Shown here in pieces: positions 25,628 through 34,502 of a DNA stretch of 64,000 nt. Position numbers and translations under genes: made by a program. This DNA is from Streptomyces tubercidicus (GTDB lineage: Bacteria > Actinomycetota > Actinomycetes > Streptomycetales > Streptomycetaceae). Location of the stretch: positions 1,178,001-1,242,000 of the forward strand of contig NZ_CP114205.1 of the NCBI RefSeq assembly GCF_027497495.1. Direction: 5' to 3'. Numbering within the stretch: position 1 is the stretch's first letter; each line of letters begins with the position of its first letter. Under the pieces are notes generated by a model. It was not told the origin of the DNA and made no database searches. It was given only the letters and a program-made list of their open reading frames with translations.

Positions 25628-27645
25628 CAGGACACCACCGGCGCGCCGACCGGTCCCCCGTGGAGATAGCGGCCCAGGGCCGTCAGCGGGAAGACCTGGC
25701 GGTACAGGTGGTAGTTGATGGAGAAGTCCCAGGGAAAGCCCGTACCGGTGAAGTACGGCTCGTCCCAGGTCCCGTCCTCGCGCTGGGTCTCGGTCAGCCA
25801 GCGCACCCCGCGCCGCACCGTCTCGGTGTCCCGCTCCCCGGCCGCGAGCAGCGCCATCAGCGCCCAGGCGGTCTGCGAGGCGGTCGAGGCGCCGCGCCCC
25901 GCCCACTGTTCCTTGTCCTGGTAGGACCGCTGGTCCTCACCCCAGCCGCCGTCGTCGTTCTGCACCTGCTCCAGCCAGCGCACGGCCCGGCGGACCGCGG
26001 GGTGCGCGCCGGGGACACCGGCCGCGGCGAGCGCGGGGAGCACCGAGCCCGTGCCGTAGAGGTAGTTGGTGCCCCAGCGGCCGAACCACGACCCGTTGGG
26101 CTCCTGTTCGGCCAGCAGCCAGGCGATCCCGCGGCGGGTGCGCCGGTCGTGCGTCCGGCCGGCATCGGCGAGCATCTCGACGACATGGGCGGTGACATCG
26201 GCCGACGGCGGGTCGATGACCTCCCCGAAGTCGCAGAACGGCAGCCGGTTGGGGAACGGGCTGGTGTTGTCGACGTCGAAGGCGCCCCAGGCCCCGTTCC
26301 TGGACTGCATACCGAGGTTCCAGCGCACCGCGCGGCGGACCGCGGCGTCGACCCGCAGCGGATCGGGGTGCCGGACCCGGCGCAGCGCGAGCACCACTTC
26401 CGCGGTGTCGTCGATGTCCGGGTAGTTGTCGTTCTCGAACTCGAAACCCCAGCCCCCGGACGGGAGTTGGGGCCGTTTGACGCTCCAGTCACCGGGCCGG
26501 TCGATCTGCTCGGCGAGCATCCACTCGGCGGCCTTGAGCAGCTGCGGGTGGTCGGCGGGCAGTCCGGCGTCGGCCAGCGCGATGGTCGCCAGACAGGTGT
26601 CCCAGACCGGGGACTGGCAGGCCTCGATCATCCGGGTACCGTCGTCGCGCCATACGGCGAACCGGTCGAGGGAGGCCAGACCGGCGCGCAGCACGGGGTG
26701 GTCGAGGTCGTAGCCGGACAGGTGCAGGGCGATGACGGAGTAGACCGCCGGGGGCTGGATGCCGCCCCAGCAGCCGTCGTTCTCCTGCCGTTCGATGATC
26801 CAGCGGGCGGCGGCGCGCATCGCGGCGGTGCGCAGCGGGCGGACGGCGACCTTGCGGTAGAGGTGCAGCGCCTTGTCGAGGCGCTGGAAGACCCCGTCCC
26901 AGCTGGTGGCGGGGGCGAGCGGCCGCGGCGGGTTGGGGTGGCGCGGATCGGTGTGCAGCTCGTCGAGGGCGAACGGCGCGGGGCGGACCGGGCGCTTGGC
27001 CGAGACGATGGTCAGCGGCACGATGGTCTGTCGCGCCCAGCACCCGAAGTCATAGATGTTGAGCGGGAACCACTTGGGGAAGTAGAGGATTTCCGGCGGG
27101 AGTTCGGGCAGGTCGTCCCACTTCCACCAGCCGAAGAGCGCCAGCCAGATGCGGGTGAAGACGCGGGCCGCGGCGATCCCGCCCTGCTGGCGGATCCAGG
27201 CGGCGGCCCGGTCCATGTGCGGTGCGTCCGGGGCGTCCCCGGCGAGCCGCAGGGCGACATAGGCCTCGATGGTGGCGGAGAGTTCGCCGGGCCCGCCGTA
27301 GAAGGTGGCCCAGGTACCGTCCGCGCGCTGCTCCCCGCGGATGTGGCGGGCGGCGGCTTCGGTGAGCTGCGGGTCCTGGATGCCGAGGAACTGACGGAGC
27401 AGCAGGTCTTCGGCGTCCATCGTGACGTTGGTTTCGAGGTCGCCCTTCCACCATCCTGCGGGGTCCTGGACGGACAGCAGATGGTCGGTGGCGCGTGCGG
27501 TCGCGCGCCGGGCGGCCTCCGCCGTGTCCTGCCGTACGGCGGTGCGCGTGGGAGCGGTGGTGGTGGTCTTCTCAGCGGTGGCATCGCTGGCCGAGGGGGC
27601 CCGGGGCGGCAGTGCCCCGGTGCTTCCGTCGGTCGTCGCTGTCAT
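25627..27645 (-). CDS. shc: Squalene-hopene cyclase
   Basis: A 672-residue triterpene cyclase. The protonating DxDD motif is DIDD at residues 410-413, within NYPDIDDTAEVVLALR. Several QW repeats are visible, for example QQGG, QENDGCWGG, QSRNGAWGAF, QEPNGSWFGRWG, QNDDGGWGED and QREDGTWDEP. The first 45 residues are Thr/Ala-rich and poorly conserved. It cyclises squalene to hopene and hopanol at the membrane. AAGGGGA precedes the start at 27645. The 107-bp gap upstream of it, after the polyprenyl synthase, contains an imperfect GC-rich inverted repeat. Confidence 0.95.
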   Translation of the reverse strand: MTATTDGSTGALPPRAPSASDATAEKTTTTAPTRTAVRQDTAEAARRATARATDHLLSVQDPAGWWKGDLETNVTMDAEDLLLRQFLGIQDPQLTEAAARHIRGEQRADGTWATFYGGPGELSATIEAYVALRLAGDAPDAPHMDRAAAWIRQQGGIAAARVFTRIWLALFGWWKWDDLPELPPEILYFPKWFPLNIYDFGCWARQTIVPLTIVSAKRPVRPAPFALDELHTDPRHPNPPRPLAPATSWDGVFQRLDKALHLYRKVAVRPLRTAAMRAAARWIIERQENDGCWGGIQPPAVYSVIALHLSGYDLDHPVLRAGLASLDRFAVWRDDGTRMIEACQSPVWDTCLATIALADAGLPADHPQLLKAAEWMLAEQIDRPGDWSVKRPQLPSGGWGFEFENDNYPDIDDTAEVVLALRRVRHPDPLRVDAAVRRAVRWNLGMQSRNGAWGAFDVDNTSPFPNRLPFCDFGEVIDPPSADVTAHVVEMLADAGRTHDRRTRRGIAWLLAEQEPNGSWFGRWGTNYLYGTGSVLPALAAAGVPGAHPAVRRAVRWLEQVQNDDGGWGEDQRSYQDKEQWAGRGASTASQTAWALMALLAAGERDTETVRRGVRWLTETQREDGTWDEPYFTGTGFPWDFSINYHLYRQVFPLTALGRYLHGGPVGAPVVS

Positions 27646-27752
27646 GGCTTCCCCTTCTGCAGTGAACTGTGAAAAGCGTGCTCAGGGATTCCGTCGGCCG
27701 GCGCCCGGCTGGCACCGGCCGGCGACTGCGAACTATTCGGTGTCGATACTGC

Positions 27753-28874
27753 TCATCTCTGCCGTACGACGACGAAGTCGGCGAGCGCGACGAGCTGTGC
27801 GCGGACCAGCTCCGGCATGTCGATCTCGTCCAGGGCGGCGATGGCGGTGGCGTGCTGGCGGCGGGCCTCCTGGGAGGTCCACTCGCGGCCGCCGGCCTCC
27901 TCGATGAGGGCCGCGCGGGAGGCGAACTCTTCCTCGGTGAAGTCGGCAATCTCGGTCTCACTCTTCTTCGCGTCGGCCGCCAGGATCTCGGCGAGACGCT
28001 CGGAGGCCGGGCCACCGGCCGCCAGTGCGGCGACGACCGGCAGCGACTTCTTGCGCTGACGCAGATCGCTCCAGGTCTTCTTGCCGGTGGCGTCCGGGTC
28101 ACCCCAGATACCGAGCAGGTCGTCGACGGCCTGGAAAGCGAGGCCGAGGTGGTAGCCGTACTTCTCCAGGGTGTCAGCGGTGCGGTCGTCGGCGCCGCCC
28201 AGGACCGCGCCGATGGAGACGGCGCAGGCCAGCAGCGCTCCGGTCTTGTTGCCCTCCATCTCCAGGCACTCCTCGACGGTGACCCGCTCGCGGTGCTCGT
28301 AGGAGATGTCCTGGGCCTGACCGTCGATCAGCTTACGGGTGGCCAGGGTGAGCCGGCGGGTGGCGCGGCCGGCGTCGACCGTGCCGAGCTCCAGCAGTAT
28401 TTCGTTGGCGAGCGCGAACAGCGCGTCACCGACGAGGATCGCCTGCGCGGGGCCGTGCACCTTCCAGACGGTGTCACGGTGCCGGCGCTGCTCGTCGCCG
28501 TCCATGAGGTCGTCGTGCAGCAGCGAGAAGTTGTGCACCAGCTCGACGGCGACCGCGCCGGGGATACCGGCCTCGGGGGCCGCGCCGGCGACCTCGGCCG
28601 ACAGCAGGGCGAGCGCGGGACGGACCGCCTTCCCGCTGTCGCCCTCGCTGGGGTGACCCTCGGCGTCGATCCAGCCGAAGTGGTACGCGGCGACGGTGTC
28701 CATGGGAGGAGCGAGCCGGTCCACGGCGGCACGCAGCACGGGGGTCGCGAGTGTCCGCCCGCGCTCCAGCAGCGCGGTGACGCTCTCGGTGTCGATAGCT
28801 GGGGAAGCCGGCTTCACGGTTTCTCCTCTGTTTCCGACGCTCGTGCTCGTGCGAGCGCTCGTACTCGTAGTCAT
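27753..28874 (-). CDS. Polyprenyl (farnesyl-type) diphosphate synthase
   Basis: A 373-residue trans-isoprenyl diphosphate synthase. The first Asp-rich motif LLHDDLMDGDEQRR is at residues 119-132 (D121, D122, D125), and the second (FQAVDDLLGIWGD) is near residue 260. GKAVRPALALL is the Lys/Arg-containing IPP site. In this operon it should make farnesyl diphosphate for HpnC/D/E squalene synthesis, although chain length is not decided by eye. The N-terminal 30 residues are Ser/Thr-rich. The ATG at 28874 follows AGGAGG and overlaps the hpnE stop by 4 bases. Confidence 0.88.
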   Translation of the reverse strand: MTTSTSARTSTSVGNRGETVKPASPAIDTESVTALLERGRTLATPVLRAAVDRLAPPMDTVAAYHFGWIDAEGHPSEGDSGKAVRPALALLSAEVAGAAPEAGIPGAVAVELVHNFSLLHDDLMDGDEQRRHRDTVWKVHGPAQAILVGDALFALANEILLELGTVDAGRATRRLTLATRKLIDGQAQDISYEHRERVTVEECLEMEGNKTGALLACAVSIGAVLGGADDRTADTLEKYGYHLGLAFQAVDDLLGIWGDPDATGKKTWSDLRQRKKSLPVVAALAAGGPASERLAEILAADAKKSETEIADFTEEEFASRAALIEEAGGREWTSQEARRQHATAIAALDEIDMPELVRAQLVALADFVVVRQR

Positions 28875-30328
28875 GCCGCCTCCTGAGGCAACTGGCCCTG
28901 GGGGAAGCCGAGTTCGTTGAGTGCCTCGCGAGCGGCGGCAGTGCCGCTGCGAACAGCGCTTTCCATGGTCGCGGGCCACCCGGTGGCGGTCCACGCACCG
29001 GCCAGGTACAGGCCGGGAGCTTGAGTGCGGGCGGCGGGGCGGAGCCTGCCGACGCCCGGGGCGGGCGCGAAGGTCGCGGTGCGCTCGCGGGTGACGAAGA
29101 AGTCGCGGATCCTGGCGCCCCGGGCGGCGGGCAGCAGCCGCTCCAGCTCGGGCAGATAGCGGGCGCGGAGCTTGGCGACCGGCTGGTCGATCTCCTCCTG
29201 CGCCGCGGACTGCGAGACCGCCAGGTACTGGCAGCGCTCGTTCCCGGCGATCCGCGTCAGTCCCGAGGCGTCGGTGCGGTCGAAGACCCACTGGACGGGC
29301 GAGCCGACCGCGGCGAAGAAGGGGCGGCGCAGCACCTTGCGGTCGTAGACGACATGGAGGTTGAGGATCGGGGCGGTGCCGATGTCCAGCAGCCGGTCCT
29401 TGCCGTCCAGCGCCCCGTCGGGCAGCAGGCCGTGCGCCTCGCGCTGCGGTACGGCGAGGACGACGGTGTCCGCGGTGAGCTGTTCGGTGCCGTGCGGGCC
29501 GTTCTCCACCGACACCTGCCAGCCGCCGTCCTGGCGGGTGACCGCCCCGGCGCGGGTGCGCAGGGCGATGCGTACGCCTGCCTTCTCCAGGGCCGTACGG
29601 GCGAGGGTGTCGTGGACGTCGCCGAGCGGGACCCGGGACCAGCCGATGTCGGCGGCGCCGGGGGCGGACAGCAGCCCGGTCTTGAAGACCTTGGCGGCCA
29701 GGCCCATCGAGGCGTCACCGGCACGGGCGTTGAGGGTCGCGATGCCGACCAGGTCCCACAGCGCCTCGATCGCACGGGCCGACTGGCCGTGGCGGCGCAG
29801 CCAGCTGCCGAAGTCCGTCCCGTCCAGTGCGGGGTCGGCCGGGTCGAGTCCCTTGAGCGCGAGGGTGGCCCGCACCACCCCGGCCCGCTCGGCGGCGGAG
29901 AGATGCGGGTAACGGGCGAGGCTTGCGGCGAGGTGCAGCGGGACGGGCAGCGCGGTGCGGCGCAGCCGGCCGAGCCGCATCCGGTCGGCGTCCAGCACCG
30001 GGACGTCCATCCGCTCCTGGAGGGGCACCAGATGACCGGCGCCGATCCGCTCCAGCATCCCGCTGTAGGCGGTGCAGCAGCGCAGATAGACATGCTGGCC
30101 GTTGTCGACGGACAGTTCGCCGGCGGCGGAGTCCCGGCGGAAGGAGAAGACCAGTCCGCCGAGCCGGGGCCGGCCCTCGATCAGGGTGACCCGCAGTCCG
30201 GCGTCGGCCAGTGCGAGCGCCGCTGTCGTGCCGGCGAGACCGCCCCCGATGACCACCGCAGCCGCCCCTTCGGGACGGCCGGGCGGCAGGTCACGGTGCC
30301 GGTCGGGTCGGGTCGCTCCCGATGTCAT
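28871..30328 (-). CDS. hpnE: Squalene-forming FAD oxidoreductase (hydroxysqualene dehydroxylase)
   Basis: A 485-residue FAD amine-oxidase-fold enzyme. The N-terminal motif VVIGGGLAGTTAALALADAG is followed by VTLIEGRPRLGG and DNGQHVYLRCC. The C-terminal FAD site is APGLYLAGAWTATGWPATM. HpnE reduces hydroxysqualene to squalene and is often mis-called phytoene desaturase. ATG 30328 has GGGGGA six bases upstream; the frame is open to 30388. The order HpnC-HpnD-HpnE supports the identification. Confidence 0.9.
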   Translation of the reverse strand: MTSGATRPDRHRDLPPGRPEGAAAVVIGGGLAGTTAALALADAGLRVTLIEGRPRLGGLVFSFRRDSAAGELSVDNGQHVYLRCCTAYSGMLERIGAGHLVPLQERMDVPVLDADRMRLGRLRRTALPVPLHLAASLARYPHLSAAERAGVVRATLALKGLDPADPALDGTDFGSWLRRHGQSARAIEALWDLVGIATLNARAGDASMGLAAKVFKTGLLSAPGAADIGWSRVPLGDVHDTLARTALEKAGVRIALRTRAGAVTRQDGGWQVSVENGPHGTEQLTADTVVLAVPQREAHGLLPDGALDGKDRLLDIGTAPILNLHVVYDRKVLRRPFFAAVGSPVQWVFDRTDASGLTRIAGNERCQYLAVSQSAAQEEIDQPVAKLRARYLPELERLLPAARGARIRDFFVTRERTATFAPAPGVGRLRPAARTQAPGLYLAGAWTATGWPATMESAVRSGTAAAREALNELGFPQGQLPQEAA

Positions 30329-30428
30329 GTGATCTCCCCCCGTACTGCTGTCAGGGACGCAGCCACCCCGGGGAGGGTTGCCCGCCACGCTGACGCGGGG
30401 TCACCACTTTCGTTCGCCGCCCGGCACC

Positions 30429-31382
30429 TCATCCGCGCCTCCGGACGGCCTGCCGCCGGCCGATCGCCCGCGCGTCGAGCCCGGACAGCCCGCGCACCGC
30501 GACAAAGGCCTTCTCCCGGCCGGGCAGCGAGACCCGGCCGCGCAGCACCGCCTCGGGGTCGGCGGCGATCCGGGTCAGCAGACGGTGGTAGATACCGGCC
30601 ATCGCGGCCACACAGGCGCCGCTGCGCCGGTCGAGCATCGGCAGCAGCCGGAAGCCGTCGGCGAACAGCGCGCGGGCCCGCTTCACCTCGAAGTGCACCA
30701 GACCGGCGAAGTCGGAGCCGGGCGGCGGTACGGGACGCCGGAAACCGTCCGCGCAGCCGAACTTGGCGAGGTCTTCGGCGGGCAGGTAGGTGCGCCCGTT
30801 TCCGGCGTCCTCGCGAACATCCCGGAGAATATTGGTCAGTTGGAGGGCCAGGCCGAGGGTGTCGGCGTACTCGGAGGCGCGCTCGGCGTCCGGCGCGCCC
30901 GGGACCGTGCCGAACACGCCCAGCGAGAGCCGGCCGATGGCGCCCGCGACACAGCGGCAGTAGACCTTCAGCTCGTCCCAGGTCTCGTAGGTCGCGCCGT
31001 GCACATCCATCAGCACGCCGTCGATCAGCTCGTCGAGCCCGTCCAGCGGCAGCGGGAAGCGGCGGGCGGCGTCGGACAGCGCGACGGCGACCGGATCGGT
31101 GTCGTCCTCGGCGATCCGGCCGTCCTTGATACGGGCCAGCAGCGCCCGGGTGTCCTCCAGGCGCCCCTGCTTGGCGGTGGGCTCCAGGGTGCCGTCGCCG
31201 ATGTCGTCGATCCGGCGGGAGAAGGCGTAGAGCGCCGACATGGCCTGCCGCTTGTCGGTCGGCAGCAGTCGGATGCCATAGGCGAAGTTGCGTGCCTGCT
31301 GCCCGGTGATGGCCTCGCAGTAGCGATACGCAGCGAGCACCGGCGCGGACGCGTGTGCAGTTGCCTCCACGGTCCGACTCAC
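30429..31382 (-). CDS. hpnD: Presqualene diphosphate synthase
   Basis: A 317-residue squalene/phytoene synthase-fold protein. The first Asp-rich motif is in YAFSRRIDDIGDG (DDxxD-like), the second in LQLTNILRDVREDAGNGRTYL. HpnD joins two farnesyl diphosphates to presqualene diphosphate. GTG start at 31382 overlaps the stop of hpnC by 4 bases (GTGA). Distinguished from HpnC by neighbours and by the RDVREDAGNGR motif. Confidence 0.9.
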   Translation of the reverse strand: MSRTVEATAHASAPVLAAYRYCEAITGQQARNFAYGIRLLPTDKRQAMSALYAFSRRIDDIGDGTLEPTAKQGRLEDTRALLARIKDGRIAEDDTDPVAVALSDAARRFPLPLDGLDELIDGVLMDVHGATYETWDELKVYCRCVAGAIGRLSLGVFGTVPGAPDAERASEYADTLGLALQLTNILRDVREDAGNGRTYLPAEDLAKFGCADGFRRPVPPPGSDFAGLVHFEVKRARALFADGFRLLPMLDRRSGACVAAMAGIYHRLLTRIAADPEAVLRGRVSLPGREKAFVAVRGLSGLDARAIGRRQAVRRRG

Positions 31383-32329
31383 CCCTCTTCTTTTCGCAAT
31401 GTCGCCCGTACCTCGCGCAGCAGGCTGAGCTTGGTCGGCTTGGGCGGTCCAGGGAGTACGTCGTGATCGGCGGCCGCGACCGCCTGGAGTGCAGCGCGTC
31501 CACCGGCCACGAATCCGGCCAGCAGCAGCTTGAGTCTGCCGTGGACGCTACCCACCAGCGGGGTGCCTTCACGCAGCAGCTCACGGGCGCGTTCGGCCTC
31601 GTAGGCGATCAGCGCGCGCACCGATGCGCCCCCGCTCGGCGCGGCCAGATCGGCCTCGGTGACACCAAAGCGTTTCAGGTCCTCGGCGGGGAGGTAGATG
31701 CGGTCGCGCCCGAGGTCCTCGGCCACGTCCTGGAGGTGTTCGACGATCTGCAGGGCGGTGCAGACCGCGTCCGAGCGGCGGATGCGTTCGGGGCTCGCGG
31801 TGCCGGTGATGCCGAGGACGAGCCGGCCGACGGGGTTGGCGGACAGCTCGCAGTAGGCGACGAGGTCGTCATAGGTGCCGTAGCGGCTCACCCGCTGGTC
31901 CTGCCGGTTGGCCTCGATCAGCGCGAGGAACGGCTCCGGGGTCAGCCCGCAGCGGCGGACGGTGGGGCCGAGCCGGCGCAGCAGCGGATGCCGGGGGCCG
32001 GGAGCCCGGTCGCTGAAGACACGGTGGAGGTCGGCCTCCAGGGCGTCCAGCAAAGCCGGCCGGTCATCGCCTTGTCCGCGCTCCAGTCCGAGGAGTACTG
32101 CATCGCCGCCGCCGGGTGCGAGATCGCCGTCGCCGATGTCGTCGACGAGCCGGGCGAAGCCGTAGACGGCCATCAGATCGGTCCGCCAGGCGCGGGGCAG
32201 GAAGAACGGCGCGACCGGGAAATTCTCGTGTGCGGCCTGATCGAGCACGGTGCGCGTCTGGTCCCGTCCGTCACCCGCCGTCCCCCTTCGGAGGAAGGCG
32301 CGACGCGCCTGCTCGTTGTCTCGGCTCAC
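31379..32329 (-). CDS. hpnC: Hydroxysqualene synthase
   Basis: A 316-residue member of the same fold as HpnD. ENFPVAPFFLPRAWRTDLMA and VYGFARLVDDIGDGDL are typical of HpnC, and the second motif is LQDVAEDLGRDRIYLPAED. It converts presqualene diphosphate to hydroxysqualene. First gene of the hopanoid operon. The GTG at 32329 is the only usable start in frame but lacks a convincing ribosome-binding site; an upstream ATG is out of frame and meets a stop at the same place. Confidence 0.88.
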   Translation of the reverse strand: MSRDNEQARRAFLRRGTAGDGRDQTRTVLDQAAHENFPVAPFFLPRAWRTDLMAVYGFARLVDDIGDGDLAPGGGDAVLLGLERGQGDDRPALLDALEADLHRVFSDRAPGPRHPLLRRLGPTVRRCGLTPEPFLALIEANRQDQRVSRYGTYDDLVAYCELSANPVGRLVLGITGTASPERIRRSDAVCTALQIVEHLQDVAEDLGRDRIYLPAEDLKRFGVTEADLAAPSGGASVRALIAYEAERARELLREGTPLVGSVHGRLKLLLAGFVAGGRAALQAVAAADHDVLPGPPKPTKLSLLREVRATLRKEEG

Positions 32330-32646
32330 CGGGGGCTGCCCGGCGCATTTCGGTGCCGGAGCGAACCAGTAGCCATTGCCGTCACGTCTCCCGTTCTACA
32401 CCGCCAAGCTAAAACATCCCATTTCGGACACGCCGCAGCAGGCGACGCGCCTCGATCGAGCCCACATCGCCCGCCTGGGTGAGTATTGCCCGAGATATAC
32501 CACTTGTGCTGTTCGGTACCTGTACAGCTTACGTCGTATGTCTCACCCGGGTCCGCGCGGGTCCCGAAGCGTGAGACAGCGACCCAGCCGGCATCCCTTA
32601 CGTCCGAACTATCCGCAGGGCCGCCGGAGTTGACGGTGCCCGCACG
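32330..32646 (-). promoter_or_regulatory. Upstream region of the hopanoid operon
   Basis: This 317-bp non-coding stretch is AT-richer than its surroundings. On the minus strand TATATC, in a GTGGTATATCTCGG context, is a possible -10 element; no good -35 is seen. An inverted repeat TGTCTCAC / GTGAGACA lies at 32539-32578. Confidence 0.5.
32539..32578. promoter_or_regulatory. Inverted repeat upstream of the hopanoid operon
   Basis: Arms TGTCTCAC (32539-32546) and GTGAGACA (32571-32578) are perfect, with a GC-rich 24-base centre. It lies about 210 bases upstream of hpnC and below the tagH terminator. It may be an operator or part of a second hairpin. Confidence 0.45.
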
Positions 32647-32687
32647 CTCGAAGGCCCCCGCGAGGCGGACTCGCGGAGGCCTTCGAG
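32647..32687 (-). terminator. Strong hairpin terminator after the polymer-export operon
   Basis: Two 18-base arms (32647-32664 and 32670-32687) pair at 17 of 18 positions around the loop GCGGA. It lies 12 bases downstream of the stop of the ABC ATPase gene and separates this operon from the hopanoid operon. Confidence 0.88.
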
Positions 32688-32698
32688 TACGGAGCGGG

Positions 32699-33502
32699 CT
32701 ACTTGCCCGTCTCCTTTTCGTACGCCTTGATGACCTCGTCCGTCGGACCGTCCATGATCAGCTCGCCGCGCTCCAGCCACAGCACCCGGTCGCAGGTGTC
32801 ACGGATGGACTTGTTGTTGTGGCTGACCAGGAAGACCGTACCGGCCTCCTTGCGCAGCTCGCGGATGCGGGCCTCGGAGCGCTTCTGGAAGCTGCGGTCA
32901 CCGGTGGCCAGCGCCTCGTCGATCATCAGCACATCGTGGTCCTTGGCCGCCGCGATCGAGAACCGCAGCCGCGCCGCCATACCGGACGAGTAGGTGCGCA
33001 TCGGCAGCGAGATGAAGTCGCCCTTCTCGTTGATGCCGGAGAACTCGACGATTCCGTCGTAGCGCTCCCGCACCTGCTCCCGGCTCATACCCATCGCCAG
33101 ACCGCCGAGCAGGACGTTCTTCTCGCCGGTCAGATCGTTCATCAGCGCCGCGTTCACGCCCAGCAGGGAGGGCTGGCCGTGGGTGTAGACCTTGCCGCGC
33201 TCCGCGGGCAGCAGCCCGGCCACTGCCTTGAGCAGCGTCGACTTGCCCGAGCCGTTGGACCCGATCAGTCCGATCGACTCGCCCCGGTAGGCGGTGAAGG
33301 AGACGCCCTTGACCGCGTGCACCTCGCGCACCCCCGAAGAGGGCTTGCGGCGCACGATGCGGTTGAGTGCCGCGGTGGCGCTGCCCCGGCCCGCGCCGGT
33401 GCCGTAGACCCGGTAGACGATGTGCAGATCGTCCGCGATCACCGTCGGGATCCGCTCCCCGGCCGCCTCGGTCGGCTGGACGCCGTTGTTCTGCTCAGCC
33501 AC
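32699..33502 (-). CDS. Polysaccharide/teichoic-acid exporter ATPase (TagH/Wzt-type)
   Basis: A 267-residue ABC ATPase. The Walker A motif GSNGSGKSTLLKA, signature TYSSGMAARLRF and Walker B VLMIDEALATGD are complete. The segment SFTAYRGESIGLIGSNGSG and the nearby LTGEKNVLLGGLAMG are typical of the TagH/Wzt/RfbB group that powers export of wall teichoic acid or O-antigen. It lacks the C-terminal glycan-binding domain of some Wzt proteins. GTG 33502 is chosen over the frame to 33538 because it has a GAGGAG element and overlaps the permease by only 8 bases. Confidence 0.85.
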   Translation of the reverse strand: MAEQNNGVQPTEAAGERIPTVIADDLHIVYRVYGTGAGRGSATAALNRIVRRKPSSGVREVHAVKGVSFTAYRGESIGLIGSNGSGKSTLLKAVAGLLPAERGKVYTHGQPSLLGVNAALMNDLTGEKNVLLGGLAMGMSREQVRERYDGIVEFSGINEKGDFISLPMRTYSSGMAARLRFSIAAAKDHDVLMIDEALATGDRSFQKRSEARIRELRKEAGTVFLVSHNNKSIRDTCDRVLWLERGELIMDGPTDEVIKAYEKETGK

Positions 33503-34433
33503 GTCCGTACCGCTCCTCAGCCTTCCAGAAGTACACAAAGCCCACGACGCCCATCACCAGGGCCCAGCCCCCGGCGAACGCCCAGACATGCGGGGGCAGC
33601 TTGCTAGCCGTGAAGCTGTCGATCAGCGCGAACCGCATCAGGTCGATGTAGACGGCCGCCGGGTTGGCGTTGAGCAGCCACTCCACGAAGGCGGGGACAT
33701 CCTTGCCCTTGAGGATCAGGTCGATGCTGAACATCACGCCGGACGCGTACATCCACGTCCGCATGATGAACGGCATCAGCTGCGCGAGGTCCGGGGTCTT
33801 GGCCCCCATCCGCGCCATCACCATCGCCAGCCCCGTGTTGAACACGAACTGCAGCGTCAGCGCCGGGATCACCAGCAGCCACGACCAGGTCGGCAGCTGT
33901 CCGAAGCCCAGCAGGATGAGGACCAGCACGCCCATGGAGAAGAACAGCTGCTGGAGCTGCATCAGGCAGAACGAGATCGGCAGGCAGGCCCGCGGGAAGT
34001 GCAGCGCGCGCACCAGACCGAGGTTGCCGGAGATCGCCCGCGTACCGGCCATCACCGAGCTCTGGGTGAAGGTGAAGATGAAGACACCGGTCACCAGGAA
34101 CGGGACGAAGTCGGGGACGCCCTTCCTCGTGCCGATCAGCAGGCCGAAGATCAAGTAGTACACGAGCGCGTTCAGCAGCGGCGTCGCCACCTGCCAGACC
34201 TGCCCCAGCTTGGCCTGGCTGTACTGCGCGGTCAGCTTGGCACTGGCGAAGGCGGAGATGAAGTGCCGCCGGTCCCACAGCTGCCGGACGTACTCCGGAA
34301 GGCTGGGACGGGCACCACTCTGCGAGAGCCCGTACTTCTGGGCCCGCTGGGCAGGCGTGAGCCCTTCGTCGGAAGCTGGCGGGGCACTCATGGCGACCGC
34401 ACTGTCGTGCGTGGTCTCGCTCACAGTTGACAC
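33495..34433 (-). CDS. Polysaccharide/teichoic-acid exporter permease (TagG-type)
   Basis: A 312-residue ABC-2 permease with six membrane segments. RQLWDRRHFISAFASAKLTA and YSQAKLGQVWQVATPLLNAL are the amphipathic N-terminal motif of polysaccharide exporters. Other segments include FLVTGVFIFTFTQSSVMAG and MGVLVLILLGFGQL. With the TagH-type ATPase it would flip a lipid-linked polymer to the outer face of the membrane. The start is uncertain: GTG 34433 has GAGG six bases upstream; GTG 34424 and TTG 34445 are alternatives. Confidence 0.85.
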   Translation of the reverse strand: MSTVSETTHDSAVAMSAPPASDEGLTPAQRAQKYGLSQSGARPSLPEYVRQLWDRRHFISAFASAKLTAQYSQAKLGQVWQVATPLLNALVYYLIFGLLIGTRKGVPDFVPFLVTGVFIFTFTQSSVMAGTRAISGNLGLVRALHFPRACLPISFCLMQLQQLFFSMGVLVLILLGFGQLPTWSWLLVIPALTLQFVFNTGLAMVMARMGAKTPDLAQLMPFIMRTWMYASGVMFSIDLILKGKDVPAFVEWLLNANPAAVYIDLMRFALIDSFTASKLPPHVWAFAGGWALVMGVVGFVYFWKAEERYGRG

Positions 34434-34454
34434 TTTCGTCCTCAAGGTGCGCTG

Positions 34455-34471
34455 CCGGGGCCACGCCCCGG
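34455..34471 (-). terminator. Short hairpin in the glycosyltransferase-permease gap
   Basis: CCGGGGC (34455-34461) and GCCCCGG (34465-34471) pair perfectly around a 3-base loop in the 69-bp gap, the only gap in the operon. It may partly attenuate transcription into tagGH. Confidence 0.4.
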
Positions 34472-34502
34472 TTCGCGCCTGATGCTCTCAGATATGAGCT
34501 TG

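Noticed and set aside
28871-32329. Carotenoid genes (crtB/crtI-like)
   Set aside because: The phytoene-synthase-like and desaturase-like proteins are HpnC, HpnD and HpnE by motif, order and the adjoining shc, hpnG and hpnH.
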